Shown in pieces: positions 52,907-61,974 of a DNA stretch of 64,000 nucleotides. The stretch is taken from NCBI RefSeq assembly GCF_022836875.1, contig NZ_CP090376.1:744001-808000 (forward strand). Direction: 5' to 3'. The stretch's first letter is position 1. Each line of letters opens with the position of its first letter. The position numbers were made by a program, and so were the translations under genes. The DNA is from Flavobacterium enshiense (GTDB lineage Bacteria > Bacteroidota > Bacteroidia > Flavobacteriales > Flavobacteriaceae). The notes below the pieces were generated by a model. It searched no databases. It was not told the origin of the DNA and worked only from the letters and a program-made list of their open reading frames with translations.

Positions 52907-53212
52907 GGTCTATAATTTTTGCTAAAAATAATGTTTTTTTTTAAGTTTCAAATAAGATGTTATCAATACCGATTCAAAAAACAGCAGAGGCTGATACTTA
53001 CTGGTGAAGCGTCATTCAAAACCCGATAACATTGTAGTTTTTAAATTGTTAAAAGGGTAAACTACGGCTGTTTTTCGGAAAAGTATTTTACTACATTTTA
53101 TTTTTGAGTATTCTTATAAAAATAGCTTAGCCGCAAATTCACAAATTTAGCCGATTGGCTTTTTGTGAATTTGCGGCCGGTGTCTGCTTTAGGTTTTTTT
53201 TAGAATCGTCTA
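52907..53212. other. 306-base intergenic region between recA and the efflux operon
   Basis: It holds the recA upstream region, where no perfect TAnnTTTG match is seen, and, nearer the efflux operon, the long hairpin at 53130-53177. No coding potential is seen. Confidence 0.5.
53130..53177. repeat. Long intergenic palindrome (nested hairpin)
   Basis: Perfect 16-base arms (53130-53145 and 53162-53177, left arm gccgcaaattcacaaa) enclose an inner AGCC-GATT-GGCT hairpin. It lies 36 bases after the stop of the efflux outer-membrane gene on the minus strand. Without a strong T run it may be a repeat element reused as a terminator. Confidence 0.85.
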
Positions 53213-54580
53213 TTAATTCCATCCACCACCTAAAGCTCTGTATAAGTCTACTGTAGCGCTTAATTGCTGTTGAGTCAGTCTTGAAAGTTCCAATTCGGCT
53301 TCATATAAATTTCGTTGAACATCCAGTACTTCAAGGTAGGAAACATAACCATTGTAATATCTGGCATTGGATAATTCAAGATTCTTTCTGGCCGCCATCA
53401 CTTGTTTGTTGCGTGCCTGCCATTCTTCTTTATACGTTTTCACATCTTTTAGCGACTGCTCCACTTCGGAAACGGCTATCAGATAGATTTTCTGATAAAA
53501 GAACTTGGATTGTTCGGCTTCCTGTCTGAAGATTTCTACCCTGCGTTTGTTTTTTCCGAAATTAAATATCGGACCAACCACACCTGCGGAAGCATTCTGC
53601 AAGTAGGAGCTGCTTAAGAACAGGTCGCTTAATTCAGAATTGGCAAAACCGGCCATCGCCGCAATGTTGAAAGACGGGTATCGCATGGCTTGTGCTACTC
53701 CGATTCTCTCGTTGGCGGCCATATAACGTAATTCTGCTTCTCTGATGTCCGGTCGGTTTTCGAGCAGTTTTGAAGGGAGTGAAAGCGGTATGTCGACTAG
53801 AATCCTTTGATCGTAGTTGGCTTTGCCTCGTTCAATTCTTCCTGGAACCTGTCCGATTAAAACGGAAATAACGTTTTCCAAAAAAGTGATTTGTCTTTCG
53901 ATACGCGGAATTCCGGCTTCGGCAATGGCTACCTGCTGTTCAATCTGAACTTTGTCCACTTCCGATGTATAACCTTTCATAAATCGTTCGTTAATAATGT
54001 TGAACGATTCTTGTCTGGCAATTAAGGTTTTCTTTGTAATATCCAATTGATTGTCGAGATCCCTTAACTGAAAATAGGAAATGGCTATATTGCTGATAAT
54101 CCCTGTCAATATTACTTTTCGGGCTTCATCGGTGGCTAATAATTCGGCGTTCAATGCTTTGTTTTCGTGGCGTACTTTACCCCAGAAGTCTAATTCCCAA
54201 TTCATATTCGCACCCACATTAGACGGGATGAAAGCGTCCTTATTGGCGTTTACGGTACCGCTGTAATAGAATGAAGGGAGTAAATCGGCTTTCGAATAGC
54301 CTAATTCAGCCCGGGCACGTTCCAATCGGGCCAGTGCTATTTTCAGGTCGTAATTGTTTTCGATGCCTTTGTTGATAAGCCCTTCAAGAACATCGTCGTC
54401 GAAAACATCAAACCATTTCAGATTGACAACTGATTTGGCAGTGTCTATGGGGATTTCTGTATTTTGATACCGATCGGCTTTTTGTTCCTCGGGTCTTGAA
54501 TATTTCGGACCTACCATACAACCCATCGGAAGCAGTGCCAGTCCTAAAACGACAATACCTATTTTAAATCTCTTACTCAT
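53213..54580 (-). CDS. RND efflux outer-membrane lipoprotein (OprM/NodT type)
   Basis: This 455-residue TolC-like channel has a lipoprotein signal with Cys21 (L-L-P-M-G-C-M-V-G-P-K-Y). Two outer membrane efflux protein repeats follow, with L-E-R-A-R-A-E-L-G-Y and E-N-R-P-D-I-R-E-A-E typical of the family. It forms the outer-membrane duct for the pump encoded upstream. An in-frame GTG at 54601 was rejected. The ATG at 54580 overlaps the permease stop by eight bases, giving translational coupling. Confidence 0.92.
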   Translation of the reverse strand: MSKRFKIGIVVLGLALLPMGCMVGPKYSRPEEQKADRYQNTEIPIDTAKSVVNLKWFDVFDDDVLEGLINKGIENNYDLKIALARLERARAELGYSKADLLPSFYYSGTVNANKDAFIPSNVGANMNWELDFWGKVRHENKALNAELLATDEARKVILTGIISNIAISYFQLRDLDNQLDITKKTLIARQESFNIINERFMKGYTSEVDKVQIEQQVAIAEAGIPRIERQITFLENVISVLIGQVPGRIERGKANYDQRILVDIPLSLPSKLLENRPDIREAELRYMAANERIGVAQAMRYPSFNIAAMAGFANSELSDLFLSSSYLQNASAGVVGPIFNFGKNKRRVEIFRQEAEQSKFFYQKIYLIAVSEVEQSLKDVKTYKEEWQARNKQVMAARKNLELSNARYYNGYVSYLEVLDVQRNLYEAELELSRLTQQQLSATVDLYRALGGGWN

Positions 54581-57500
54581 GGCTTGTGGAATTTGGTTCA
54601 CTATTATTTTCAGGCGGAATGGCTTCTTCTTTCTTTTTCCCGAAACTTTCTATGAATACGAAAAGTACAGGGATAAAACACACTCCCAATACTGTGGCGA
54701 CCAACATTCCGCTAAACACCGCCGTTCCCATTACTTTACGTGCCTGTGCACCAGCACCGGATGCCGTTAATAATGGAACTACTCCTAAAATGAAGGCAAA
54801 CGCGGTCATAAGAATAGGTCGGAATCGTAATTTAGCAGCCGTTAATGCAGACTCCAGTAACGGAACCCCTTTTTCGTATTCGGCTTTGGCAAATTCGACA
54901 ATCAGAATGGCATTTTTAGCCGCCAGTCCGATGAGCAATACCAGCCCGATTTGCGCAAAAACGTTGTTTACATAGTCCGGACTGAACAGTTTGCAGAGGA
55001 ACAATCCCAGGAACGCCCCAAATACGGCAAACGGAGTTCCCAGCAAAACGCTGAATGGGAGTTTCCAGCTTTCATACTGTGCGGCAAGAATCAGGAACAC
55101 GAAGACCAAGGCCATTATGAATACGACATTTCCTTTTCCTTCGGCTGCCTTTTCCTGAAAACTCATGGCCGACCATTCATAGCCCATACTTTGAGGCAGG
55201 ATTTCTTTGGCTGTTTCTTCCAGCGCTTTTAATGCCTGAGACGAACTATATCCGGGAGCCGGCGTTCCCCCAATTTCAGCCGAACGGTATAAATTGAATC
55301 GGTTGGTGAATTCGGGACCGGTTTCACGTTTGATTGTCGCAATGGAAGACAGCGGAACCATGTTGCCATCCTTCGATTTTATAAAAATTTTACTGATATC
55401 CGTAGGATTGATGAATTCATCTGGAACCCCTTGAATCAAAACGATGTACTGACGGCCGTATCGGTTGAATTCGTTGATGTACTGTCCTCCCAAATTGGCT
55501 CCGACGGTAGTGTTAACATCCGCTAGGGAAAGGTTCAGCTCCTTTACTTTGTCTCTGTCAATTTCCAGACGTATCTGAGGAACATTGGCATTAAATGTGG
55601 TTCGGATGGTACCAATTTCCGGATGTTTTTTGGCGGCATCCATAAAATTCTTGGTATTCTCGGCCAGGTATTGCGGAGTATTTCCTCCTTTGTCTTGTAA
55701 CATCATGGTAAAACCGGCTGCATTTCCGATACCTGCAATAGGCGGAGGACCGAAGGCGAAGACCGTAGCATCTGTGATTTGTGTTAGGAATTTGGCATTC
55801 AATTCCTTCATGATCTGTGCCACGTTTTTGTCTCTGTGACTCCATTCTACCGGAGAAATGAAAATCAATGCATTACTTGTGGCATTGGAATTTTTCAGCA
55901 AACTGAATCCGGCATTAGTGGTGTAGAATTCGATGTTTTTATCCTGTGCAAGGATTTGTTCTACTTTTTTACAGACGTCACTCGTTCTTTCCAATGAAGA
56001 GGCAGAAGGCAATTCAACATTGATATAGAAGTATCCTTCATCTTCCTCGGGAACGAATCCGGTTGGGACTTTTTTTCCTAAAATAACTATGACGCCAACA
56101 ACTATTCCGATGAAGATTAGGCTTCGCATGGTTTTTTTAATCAGATAGCCTGCCAATCCGGTGTATTTATTAGTGACAGAATCAAATACTCGGTTAAAGC
56201 CAGCAAAAAATCGGGCTAGCCAGCCTTTTTGTTCCTTGGCGGGTTTAAGCAACAATGCACATAAAGCCGGACTCAATGTTAAGGCATTGATGGCAGACAA
56301 AATAACCGATATCGCAATGGTGATGGCAAACTGTTGGTACAGTCGTCCCGTAATTCCGGGAGTCAATGCTACAGGTATGAATACTGCCGTAAGGACAATG
56401 GCAATTGCAATTACAGGTCCGGCCACTTCTTTCATGGCCTGATTGGTGGCTTCCCTCGGTGTCTTTCCGTGTTCAATGTGGTGCATGACCGCCTCCACAA
56501 CAACAATGGCGTCGTCAACTACGATCCCAATTGCCAGTACCAGACCTAAGAGTGATAGCACATTTACTGAAAACCCTAAAAGCGGGAAGAACATAAATAC
56601 CCCTATTAATGAAACGGGCACGGTAATCAACGGAATTAAAGTCGCTTTCCAGTTCTGAAGGAAGATGAATACCACGAGAATTACCAAAATTACGGCTTCA
56701 AAAAGCGTGTGAACAATTTCATTAATCCCTTCAGAAACAGCCAAAGTGGTATCCAAGGAAACGTCGTATTTCAAATCGTTCGGGAATTTTTCGCTTAATT
56801 GTGCAATGGTCTTTTTCACATTTTCAGCTACTTCCAAAGCATTGGATCCCGGCATTTGTTTGATACCGATAACACCAGCTGGTTTGCCGTTTAATCTGGC
56901 CTGGGTGAAATAATTTTCAGTTCCCAGCGAAACCGTGGCCACATCTTTTAGTCGGATTTGCTGGTTTTTTATATTCGATTTGACGATGATGTTTTCAAAA
57001 TCCTCCTGTGTGACTAATCGGTCACTTAACATTACGTTATAAGTGAATTCGTTTCCGTTTTTTGCCGGAGGACCTCCGAATTTACCTCCGGGCGCAATTG
57101 CATTTTGCTCCTGAATGGCATTCAGTACATCCAGTGCGGTCATGTCATATTTGGCCAGCACATCCGGTTTTATCCATACACGCATGGCGTAATTACTTCC
57201 TCCGTAAAGCAGTACCTCTCCAACTCCTTTAATACGAGCCAAAGGGTCTACAACATTGATGGTAGCGTAATTGTTTAGAAAGTCAGCGTTGTATGTGTTG
57301 TTTGGTGAATGCAATGAAATCAGAAGCATGGGAACCAATAGCGATTTTTTGGTGGAAACCCCTGTGGTTCTTACGTCTTGTGGTAATTTAGGGGTGGCCT
57401 CCGAAACCCTGTTTTGGGTAAGCATAGTGGCTACATCCAAATTGGTTCCAATATCAAATGTAACGGAAAGCCCCATGTTACCGTCCCCCGCATTGGTGGA

Positions 57501-57737
57501 TTGCATGTAGAGCATGTTTTCCACCCCATTTACTTTTTGCTCTATCGGCGTGGCAACTGCCTGCTCTACATTGATGGCATTAGCTCCCCTATAACTTCCG
57601 TTTATGTTGATGATAGGCGGGGCAATGTCCGGGAATTTAGAGACAGGAGTGGACCTTAATGAGAGAAATCCGATAATTACGATTAAAATGGAGAGCACAA
57701 TGGCGACAATGGGCCTCCTTACGAAAAAATGATCCAT
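54573..57737 (-). CDS. RND efflux transporter permease (HAE1/AcrB type)
   Basis: This 1054-residue inner-membrane pump has the two-fold repeat of transmembrane and periplasmic porter domains. The N-terminus is F-F-V-R-R-P-I-V-A-I-V. The proton-relay aspartate pair lies in transmembrane helix 4 (G-I-V-V-D-D-A-I-V-V-V-E). The second half has G-L-A-A-K-N-A-I-L-I-V-E-F. Length matches AcrB-type drug pumps rather than metal pumps. It is the middle gene of the three-gene operon, two bases after the adaptor stop. Confidence 0.96.
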   Translation of the reverse strand: MDHFFVRRPIVAIVLSILIVIIGFLSLRSTPVSKFPDIAPPIININGSYRGANAINVEQAVATPIEQKVNGVENMLYMQSTNAGDGNMGLSVTFDIGTNLDVATMLTQNRVSEATPKLPQDVRTTGVSTKKSLLVPMLLISLHSPNNTYNADFLNNYATINVVDPLARIKGVGEVLLYGGSNYAMRVWIKPDVLAKYDMTALDVLNAIQEQNAIAPGGKFGGPPAKNGNEFTYNVMLSDRLVTQEDFENIIVKSNIKNQQIRLKDVATVSLGTENYFTQARLNGKPAGVIGIKQMPGSNALEVAENVKKTIAQLSEKFPNDLKYDVSLDTTLAVSEGINEIVHTLFEAVILVILVVFIFLQNWKATLIPLITVPVSLIGVFMFFPLLGFSVNVLSLLGLVLAIGIVVDDAIVVVEAVMHHIEHGKTPREATNQAMKEVAGPVIAIAIVLTAVFIPVALTPGITGRLYQQFAITIAISVILSAINALTLSPALCALLLKPAKEQKGWLARFFAGFNRVFDSVTNKYTGLAGYLIKKTMRSLIFIGIVVGVIVILGKKVPTGFVPEEDEGYFYINVELPSASSLERTSDVCKKVEQILAQDKNIEFYTTNAGFSLLKNSNATSNALIFISPVEWSHRDKNVAQIMKELNAKFLTQITDATVFAFGPPPIAGIGNAAGFTMMLQDKGGNTPQYLAENTKNFMDAAKKHPEIGTIRTTFNANVPQIRLEIDRDKVKELNLSLADVNTTVGANLGGQYINEFNRYGRQYIVLIQGVPDEFINPTDISKIFIKSKDGNMVPLSSIATIKRETGPEFTNRFNLYRSAEIGGTPAPGYSSSQALKALEETAKEILPQSMGYEWSAMSFQEKAAEGKGNVVFIMALVFVFLILAAQYESWKLPFSVLLGTPFAVFGAFLGLFLCKLFSPDYVNNVFAQIGLVLLIGLAAKNAILIVEFAKAEYEKGVPLLESALTAAKLRFRPILMTAFAFILGVVPLLTASGAGAQARKVMGTAVFSGMLVATVLGVCFIPVLFVFIESFGKKKEEAIPPENNSEPNSTSHE

Positions 57738-57739
57738 AA

Positions 57740-58888
57740 TTATTCGGTTTGATTTGAGACATTTTTTTCACTGCTTTCAGCAAATGGGACGGGTTCAACA
57801 ACCGAGCCGGGCTGAACAAATAAGGTACCTACTATGGCTACACGGTCACCCGATTCCAGTCCTTTGGATATGATCCAGTCTGTTCCTATTTTTTCACCTA
57901 CTTCTACCACTTTTACCTGAATTTTCTTGGTCTGGTCAATGGCATAAATCTGATAAATGCCCTGCATTTCTGTAACTGCTTTTTGCGGAATAACAACAGC
58001 GTCTTTTTGAGTCGTTACCACAATACGGATTTTTACAAATTGTCCGGCACGTATGATTCCTTCCGGATTAGGGAATTGGGCTTCGAAGGTTACGGTTCCC
58101 GTCGTGGGATCGACTTTGGCATCGGAAAAATTCATTTTTCCTTTGTAGGCATAAGTGCTTCCGTCAGATAGGATCAATTCCAAATCGGTTAGGGTGGGTT
58201 GTGTTCTTCCGAATTTTTTCTGATATTGTAAAAAAGAAGCTTCACTGACAGCGAAACGAACACGCACTTCGTTTAATCTGGAAACGGTGTTCAAATGTGC
58301 AGTATTTCCTATTCTTGAAATATAATCACCTATTCGGGCGTTGCTTATTCCGATAACACCATCAACGGGAGCGTAAATGTTACAGTAGCCTCGTTCTATT
58401 TGTTGGTTTCTCAAACTGGCTTGGGCACTTGCAAGGCTGGATTTTGTAGTTTTTACTCTGGCAATGGCGGCGTCGAGTTCTCTTTTACTTACCGCATTCA
58501 TTTCGGCCAAAGGTTTTATTCTTTTTAATTCTTCCTCTGCATTTACGTAGTTGCTATTAAAGGCGGCTACTTGTCCTTTTTCACGCTCAACCTTTGTGTC
58601 ATATTCGATAGGATCAATCGTATATAACAACTGTCCTTTTCGTACCCTGTCACCCTCTTTAAAATGGATGCCCTGCAAGATGCCGTCCACCCTCGCTACT
58701 AGATCAACGTCTAAATCTCCAAATGTCTGTGCGGGATATTCCCTGAAAACCGGGACATCACTTTTTTCAACGACTACATATGGGACTTTTATAGGAGGGA
58801 TAACTTTTTCTTCTTTCTTGCAGGAAATCCATATGCATGATAAGAAGAACAGTATCAACACGATTTTTGATTTTTTTAGAGCATTCAT
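57740..58888 (-). CDS. RND efflux periplasmic adaptor lipoprotein
   Basis: This roughly 382-residue membrane-fusion protein has a lipoprotein signal (lipobox W-I-S-C-K-K-E-E), lipoyl-like and coiled-coil hairpin segments, and the conserved G-D-R-V-R-K-G-Q-L-L-Y and Y-A-P-V-D-G-V-I-G regions. It ties the permease to the outer-membrane channel. The frame begins at an ATG at 58981. That would put about 31 polar residues before the signal peptide, so I prefer the ATG at 58888. First gene of the operon. No local regulator is visible. Confidence 0.9.
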   Translation of the reverse strand: MNALKKSKIVLILFFLSCIWISCKKEEKVIPPIKVPYVVVEKSDVPVFREYPAQTFGDLDVDLVARVDGILQGIHFKEGDRVRKGQLLYTIDPIEYDTKVEREKGQVAAFNSNYVNAEEELKRIKPLAEMNAVSKRELDAAIARVKTTKSSLASAQASLRNQQIERGYCNIYAPVDGVIGISNARIGDYISRIGNTAHLNTVSRLNEVRVRFAVSEASFLQYQKKFGRTQPTLTDLELILSDGSTYAYKGKMNFSDAKVDPTTGTVTFEAQFPNPEGIIRAGQFVKIRIVVTTQKDAVVIPQKAVTEMQGIYQIYAIDQTKKIQVKVVEVGEKIGTDWIISKGLESGDRVAIVGTLFVQPGSVVEPVPFAESSEKNVSNQTE

Positions 58889-59225
58889 CTTGGTTTCCTT
58901 TTTAAAAATTATATAATAGCCGATTCTTATTTCTTTCCAATTTGGCATTTCCTGAGTGCCAATTATTTGATAACGTTGCATGCTTTTCGGAATTTAATTG
59001 AAACAAACAATTAAGTCCTGGAAATAATTTAAACGTGATTGGGGCAATAACTTTAAAAAATGCCACTGGCGGCACCGTGAATTCTTAAAAAATAGTTGGT
59101 ATGCTTTCATACAAATATAAAAAATCTTACATTAATTCAGCTGTTTTTGAGATAATTACATTTTATTTTCGATGTACAACCTTTTACTTAATTCAAACTA
59201 TTACAATTGTTTTTATGAACTTGAG
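58889..59225. other. 337-base intergenic region upstream of the efflux operon
   Basis: It contains a minus-strand -7 match (TATATTTG, plus strand 59112-59119), about 130 bases before the upstream ATG at 58981. A weak GC-rich palindrome tgccactggcggca lies at 59061-59074, between that element and the gene, and could be an operator. No coding potential of note. Confidence 0.4.
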
Positions 59226-60329
59226 TTATGTTTGTTCCGGTATGAAATAAAACAGCAGGGCAATAAGCATGTACAATGTGATCATCTGTATTCCTTTATA
59301 CCAATTTGATTTTCCGTCATTGGAGATAACCGTAGTAAGTATGACTGCCATAAACAAAGCTCCCGTTTCTGCCCGGTTGAAGTTTAAATACATTGGTTCT
59401 GGTCCAATAAAAAAACTCAGTAATATAAGCAGGGGAGCTATAAACAGGGCAATCTGTATGGAGCTGCCAAGAGCTATCCCTATAGTAAGGTCCACTTTGT
59501 TTTTGGCTCCCATGGCAATGGCTGAGAGACTTTCTGCAGCACCACCAATTACAGCCACAAACACAATTCCGATAAAGGCTGAAGTCATGCCCAGTTCTTT
59601 TCCGGTTCCTTCTGCAGCGCCCACCAATATTTCGCTCATAAATGCTGCTGTAACTGAGGCAGCAATAAGGGCACCGATGGCTTTTTCTTTACTCCAGGGT
59701 TCGTGTTCTTCACCCATTCGATTGTCAGTATTTTTATTTATGCTTTTAAACAGGTCAGGGTGTGTTTTAATCATAAAAAAAAGATAAGCGACATACGCGA
59801 CCAACAGACCGATGGCAAGAAATATGTTGAGGCTGCTCTGATTTTCTTTATAGAGATCGCCTAGTTCGACGATGAAAAATCGATTAAAGGCACTGGGGAT
59901 AAGCATGCTGCATACCGCCAAAAACATCATGGAATTGTAGGTATGTATTGTGGCGGGGTTATATTCCTGACTGTGGTATTTTATTCCTCCAATGAAAAAA
60001 GCAACACCAGTGGCTAGTAGTAAATTAGCTAGGATTGCTCCTGCCAGGGAGGCTAGGACCATTTCATGTAGGCCGGCATGCAGTGCAATGACAGCGATGA
60101 TTAATTCCGGTGCGTTGCCGAATGTGGCATTTAAAAGACCGCCAATGGCGTCTCCGGTATAATGGGCCAGATTTTCTGTCGACTCACCAATCAGTTTTGC
60201 TATGGGAATAATGGAAAGTGCCGAGGCAAAGAAAACGAGAGAATCTTCCACGCCTGTTTTTTCCAATATAATCGTTATCGGAATAAAAATGAAGAGCCAA
60301 AAAACAGAGGGTTTTAAGTGTTTTCTCAT
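59226..60329 (-). CDS. cax: Calcium/proton exchanger (CaCA family, Cax type)
   Basis: This 367-residue protein has 10-11 transmembrane helices and the two inverted alpha repeats of the family. They are G-N-A-P-E-L-I-I-A-V-I-A-L at about 69-81, and G-G-A-A-E-S-L-S-A-I-A-M-G-A-K-N-K-V-D-L in the second half. An acidic cytoplasmic loop lies between the halves. It exports Ca2+ in exchange for H+. It appears monocistronic. Confidence 0.93.
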   Translation of the reverse strand: MRKHLKPSVFWLFIFIPITIILEKTGVEDSLVFFASALSIIPIAKLIGESTENLAHYTGDAIGGLLNATFGNAPELIIAVIALHAGLHEMVLASLAGAILANLLLATGVAFFIGGIKYHSQEYNPATIHTYNSMMFLAVCSMLIPSAFNRFFIVELGDLYKENQSSLNIFLAIGLLVAYVAYLFFMIKTHPDLFKSINKNTDNRMGEEHEPWSKEKAIGALIAASVTAAFMSEILVGAAEGTGKELGMTSAFIGIVFVAVIGGAAESLSAIAMGAKNKVDLTIGIALGSSIQIALFIAPLLILLSFFIGPEPMYLNFNRAETGALFMAVILTTVISNDGKSNWYKGIQMITLYMLIALLFYFIPEQT

Positions 60330-60502
60330 TTTAAGAGACTGGTATTTAATCTAATAAAGATAAATAAATAATTCAGAAGTAGAAGATTATTCTTATATCA
60401 GGCATTTTTTATCGTTGAAAAACACCGGTTTGAAATTTCTCAATAAATGAATCCTGAAGTCTTTTGAGTCTGTTTTTTTAAGTAATTGATAATCAATTCG
60501 TT

Positions 60503-60531
60503 TTGAAATTATTTTAAAATGATTATTTTTG
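60503..60531 (+). promoter_or_regulatory. Promoter of the trhO-trhP-ferredoxin operon
   Basis: TTG (60503-60505), an 18-base spacer and TATTTTTG (60524-60531) match the Bacteroidota consensus. The start site would be near 60536. The 5' untranslated region of about 53 bases begins with a small inverted repeat (gaattct / agaattc, 60537-60557). Confidence 0.75.
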
Positions 60532-60588
60532 CACCCGAATTCTTCCATTTAGAATTCATAACATAATTTCTCACTTAAAGTTTATAGC

Positions 60589-61974
60589 ATGCAACTGTAT
60601 AACACCTTAAGCGCAGAAGAAAGAGCCGAGCTTATCGATCAAGCCGGAAAACAACGCCTTACGTTGTCTTTCTATGCCTATGCGCACATTGAAGATCCGA
60701 AAAAAATCAGAGACGATTTATTTATTGAATGGAACAAGCTTGATGCTTTGGGCCGTACTTATGTAGCCAAAGAAGGTATCAACGCACAAATGTCGGTTCC
60801 GGCCGAAAATCTTGAAGCCTTCCGTGATACTCTGGAAGCTTATGATTTCATGCAAGGCATCCGTCTTAATGTAGCTGTGGAGCACGATGATCATTCGTTT
60901 TTAAAATTAACAGTAAAAGTACGTCACAAAATTGTGGCCGACGGTTTAAATGACGAAACGTTCGACGTAACCAATAAAGGGGTTCACTTAAGAGCAAAAG
61001 AGTTTAATGCAATTTTGGATGATCCGAATACAATCGTGGTGGATTTCCGAAACCATTACGAAAGTGAAGTAGGTCATTTCAAAGGCGCGATTACCCCGGA
61101 TGTGGAAACCTTCCGTGAATCGCTTCCGATTATAAACGAACAGTTGAAAGACTTCAAAGAAGATAAAAATCTGGTAATGTACTGTACAGGAGGAATCCGA
61201 TGTGAGAAGGCTTCGGCTTATTTCAAACATCAGGGATTTAAAAACGTTTTTCAGTTGGAAGGCGGTATCATCAATTACGCCAAACAGATTAAGGAAGAAG
61301 GTCTGGAAAGCAAATTCATAGGTAAGAACTTCGTGTTCGACCACCGTTTGGGAGAACGTATCACCGAAGATATCGTTTCGCAATGCCACCAGTGTGGAAA
61401 ACCTTGCGACAACCATACGAACTGCGAAAATGATGCCTGCCACTTGTTATTTATCCAGTGTGATGAATGTAAAGAAGCGATGGACAACTGTTGTTCGACA
61501 GAATGTTTGGAAATTACGCATTTGCCTCTAGTGGAACAGATTAAACGCAGAAGAGGGGCACAGGTGGGGAACAAAGTCTTCCGAAAAGGAAAATCAGAAT
61601 CGCTGAAATTCAAGAAATCAGGCGAGTTAACCGATACTCCTTTGGCTAAAGCTGACCCGACCGTTAGCGAACTGGCGAAGCAAAAACCGAAAACCATCCG
61701 TCAGAAAATAAAAATAAAAAAGACGTTACTTGGTAAAGTTGAACATTACTACGTAAAAGCACAGATCGGGCTTTTCATTATCGAAAATCAGGAGTTGAAT
61801 CTTGGGGACAAAGTTTTGATTTCCGGACCAACAACAGGTAACGAAGAACTGGTTTTAGATAAAATGTTCGTTAACGGAACTGAAGCATCCGAGGCAAAAC
61901 CGGGTGATAAAGTGACATTTGCAGTGCCGTTCCGAGTGAGATTATCCGATAAATTATTTAAAATTATCAGCTAA
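60589..61974 (+). CDS. trhO: tRNA U34 hydroxylase TrhO (rhodanese type) with extra C-terminal domain
   Basis: This 461-residue protein has the YceA/TrhO architecture. An N-terminal acylphosphatase-like domain (Y-V-A-K-E-G-I-N-A-Q) is followed by a rhodanese domain with active-site Cys199 in C-T-G-G-I-R-C-E-K. A cysteine-rich zinc-like segment lies at about residues 265-305 (C-H-Q-C-G-K-P-C, C-D-E-C). TrhO makes 5-hydroxyuridine at tRNA position 34 using O2. Escherichia coli TrhO has about 350 residues. Here an added roughly 80-residue tail (about 380-461) is closely similar to the tail of the next gene product (see findings). The stop overlaps the next ATG by one base. Confidence 0.93.
   Translation: MQLYNTLSAEERAELIDQAGKQRLTLSFYAYAHIEDPKKIRDDLFIEWNKLDALGRTYVAKEGINAQMSVPAENLEAFRDTLEAYDFMQGIRLNVAVEHDDHSFLKLTVKVRHKIVADGLNDETFDVTNKGVHLRAKEFNAILDDPNTIVVDFRNHYESEVGHFKGAITPDVETFRESLPIINEQLKDFKEDKNLVMYCTGGIRCEKASAYFKHQGFKNVFQLEGGIINYAKQIKEEGLESKFIGKNFVFDHRLGERITEDIVSQCHQCGKPCDNHTNCENDACHLLFIQCDECKEAMDNCCSTECLEITHLPLVEQIKRRRGAQVGNKVFRKGKSESLKFKKSGELTDTPLAKADPTVSELAKQKPKTIRQKIKIKKTLLGKVEHYYVKAQIGLFIIENQELNLGDKVLISGPTTGNEELVLDKMFVNGTEASEAKPGDKVTFAVPFRVRLSDKLFKIIS

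Noticed and set aside
59269-59787. 172-residue plus-strand open frame opposite the Ca2+/H+ exchanger
   Set aside because: It mirrors the conserved membrane segments of the exchanger and has no independent support.
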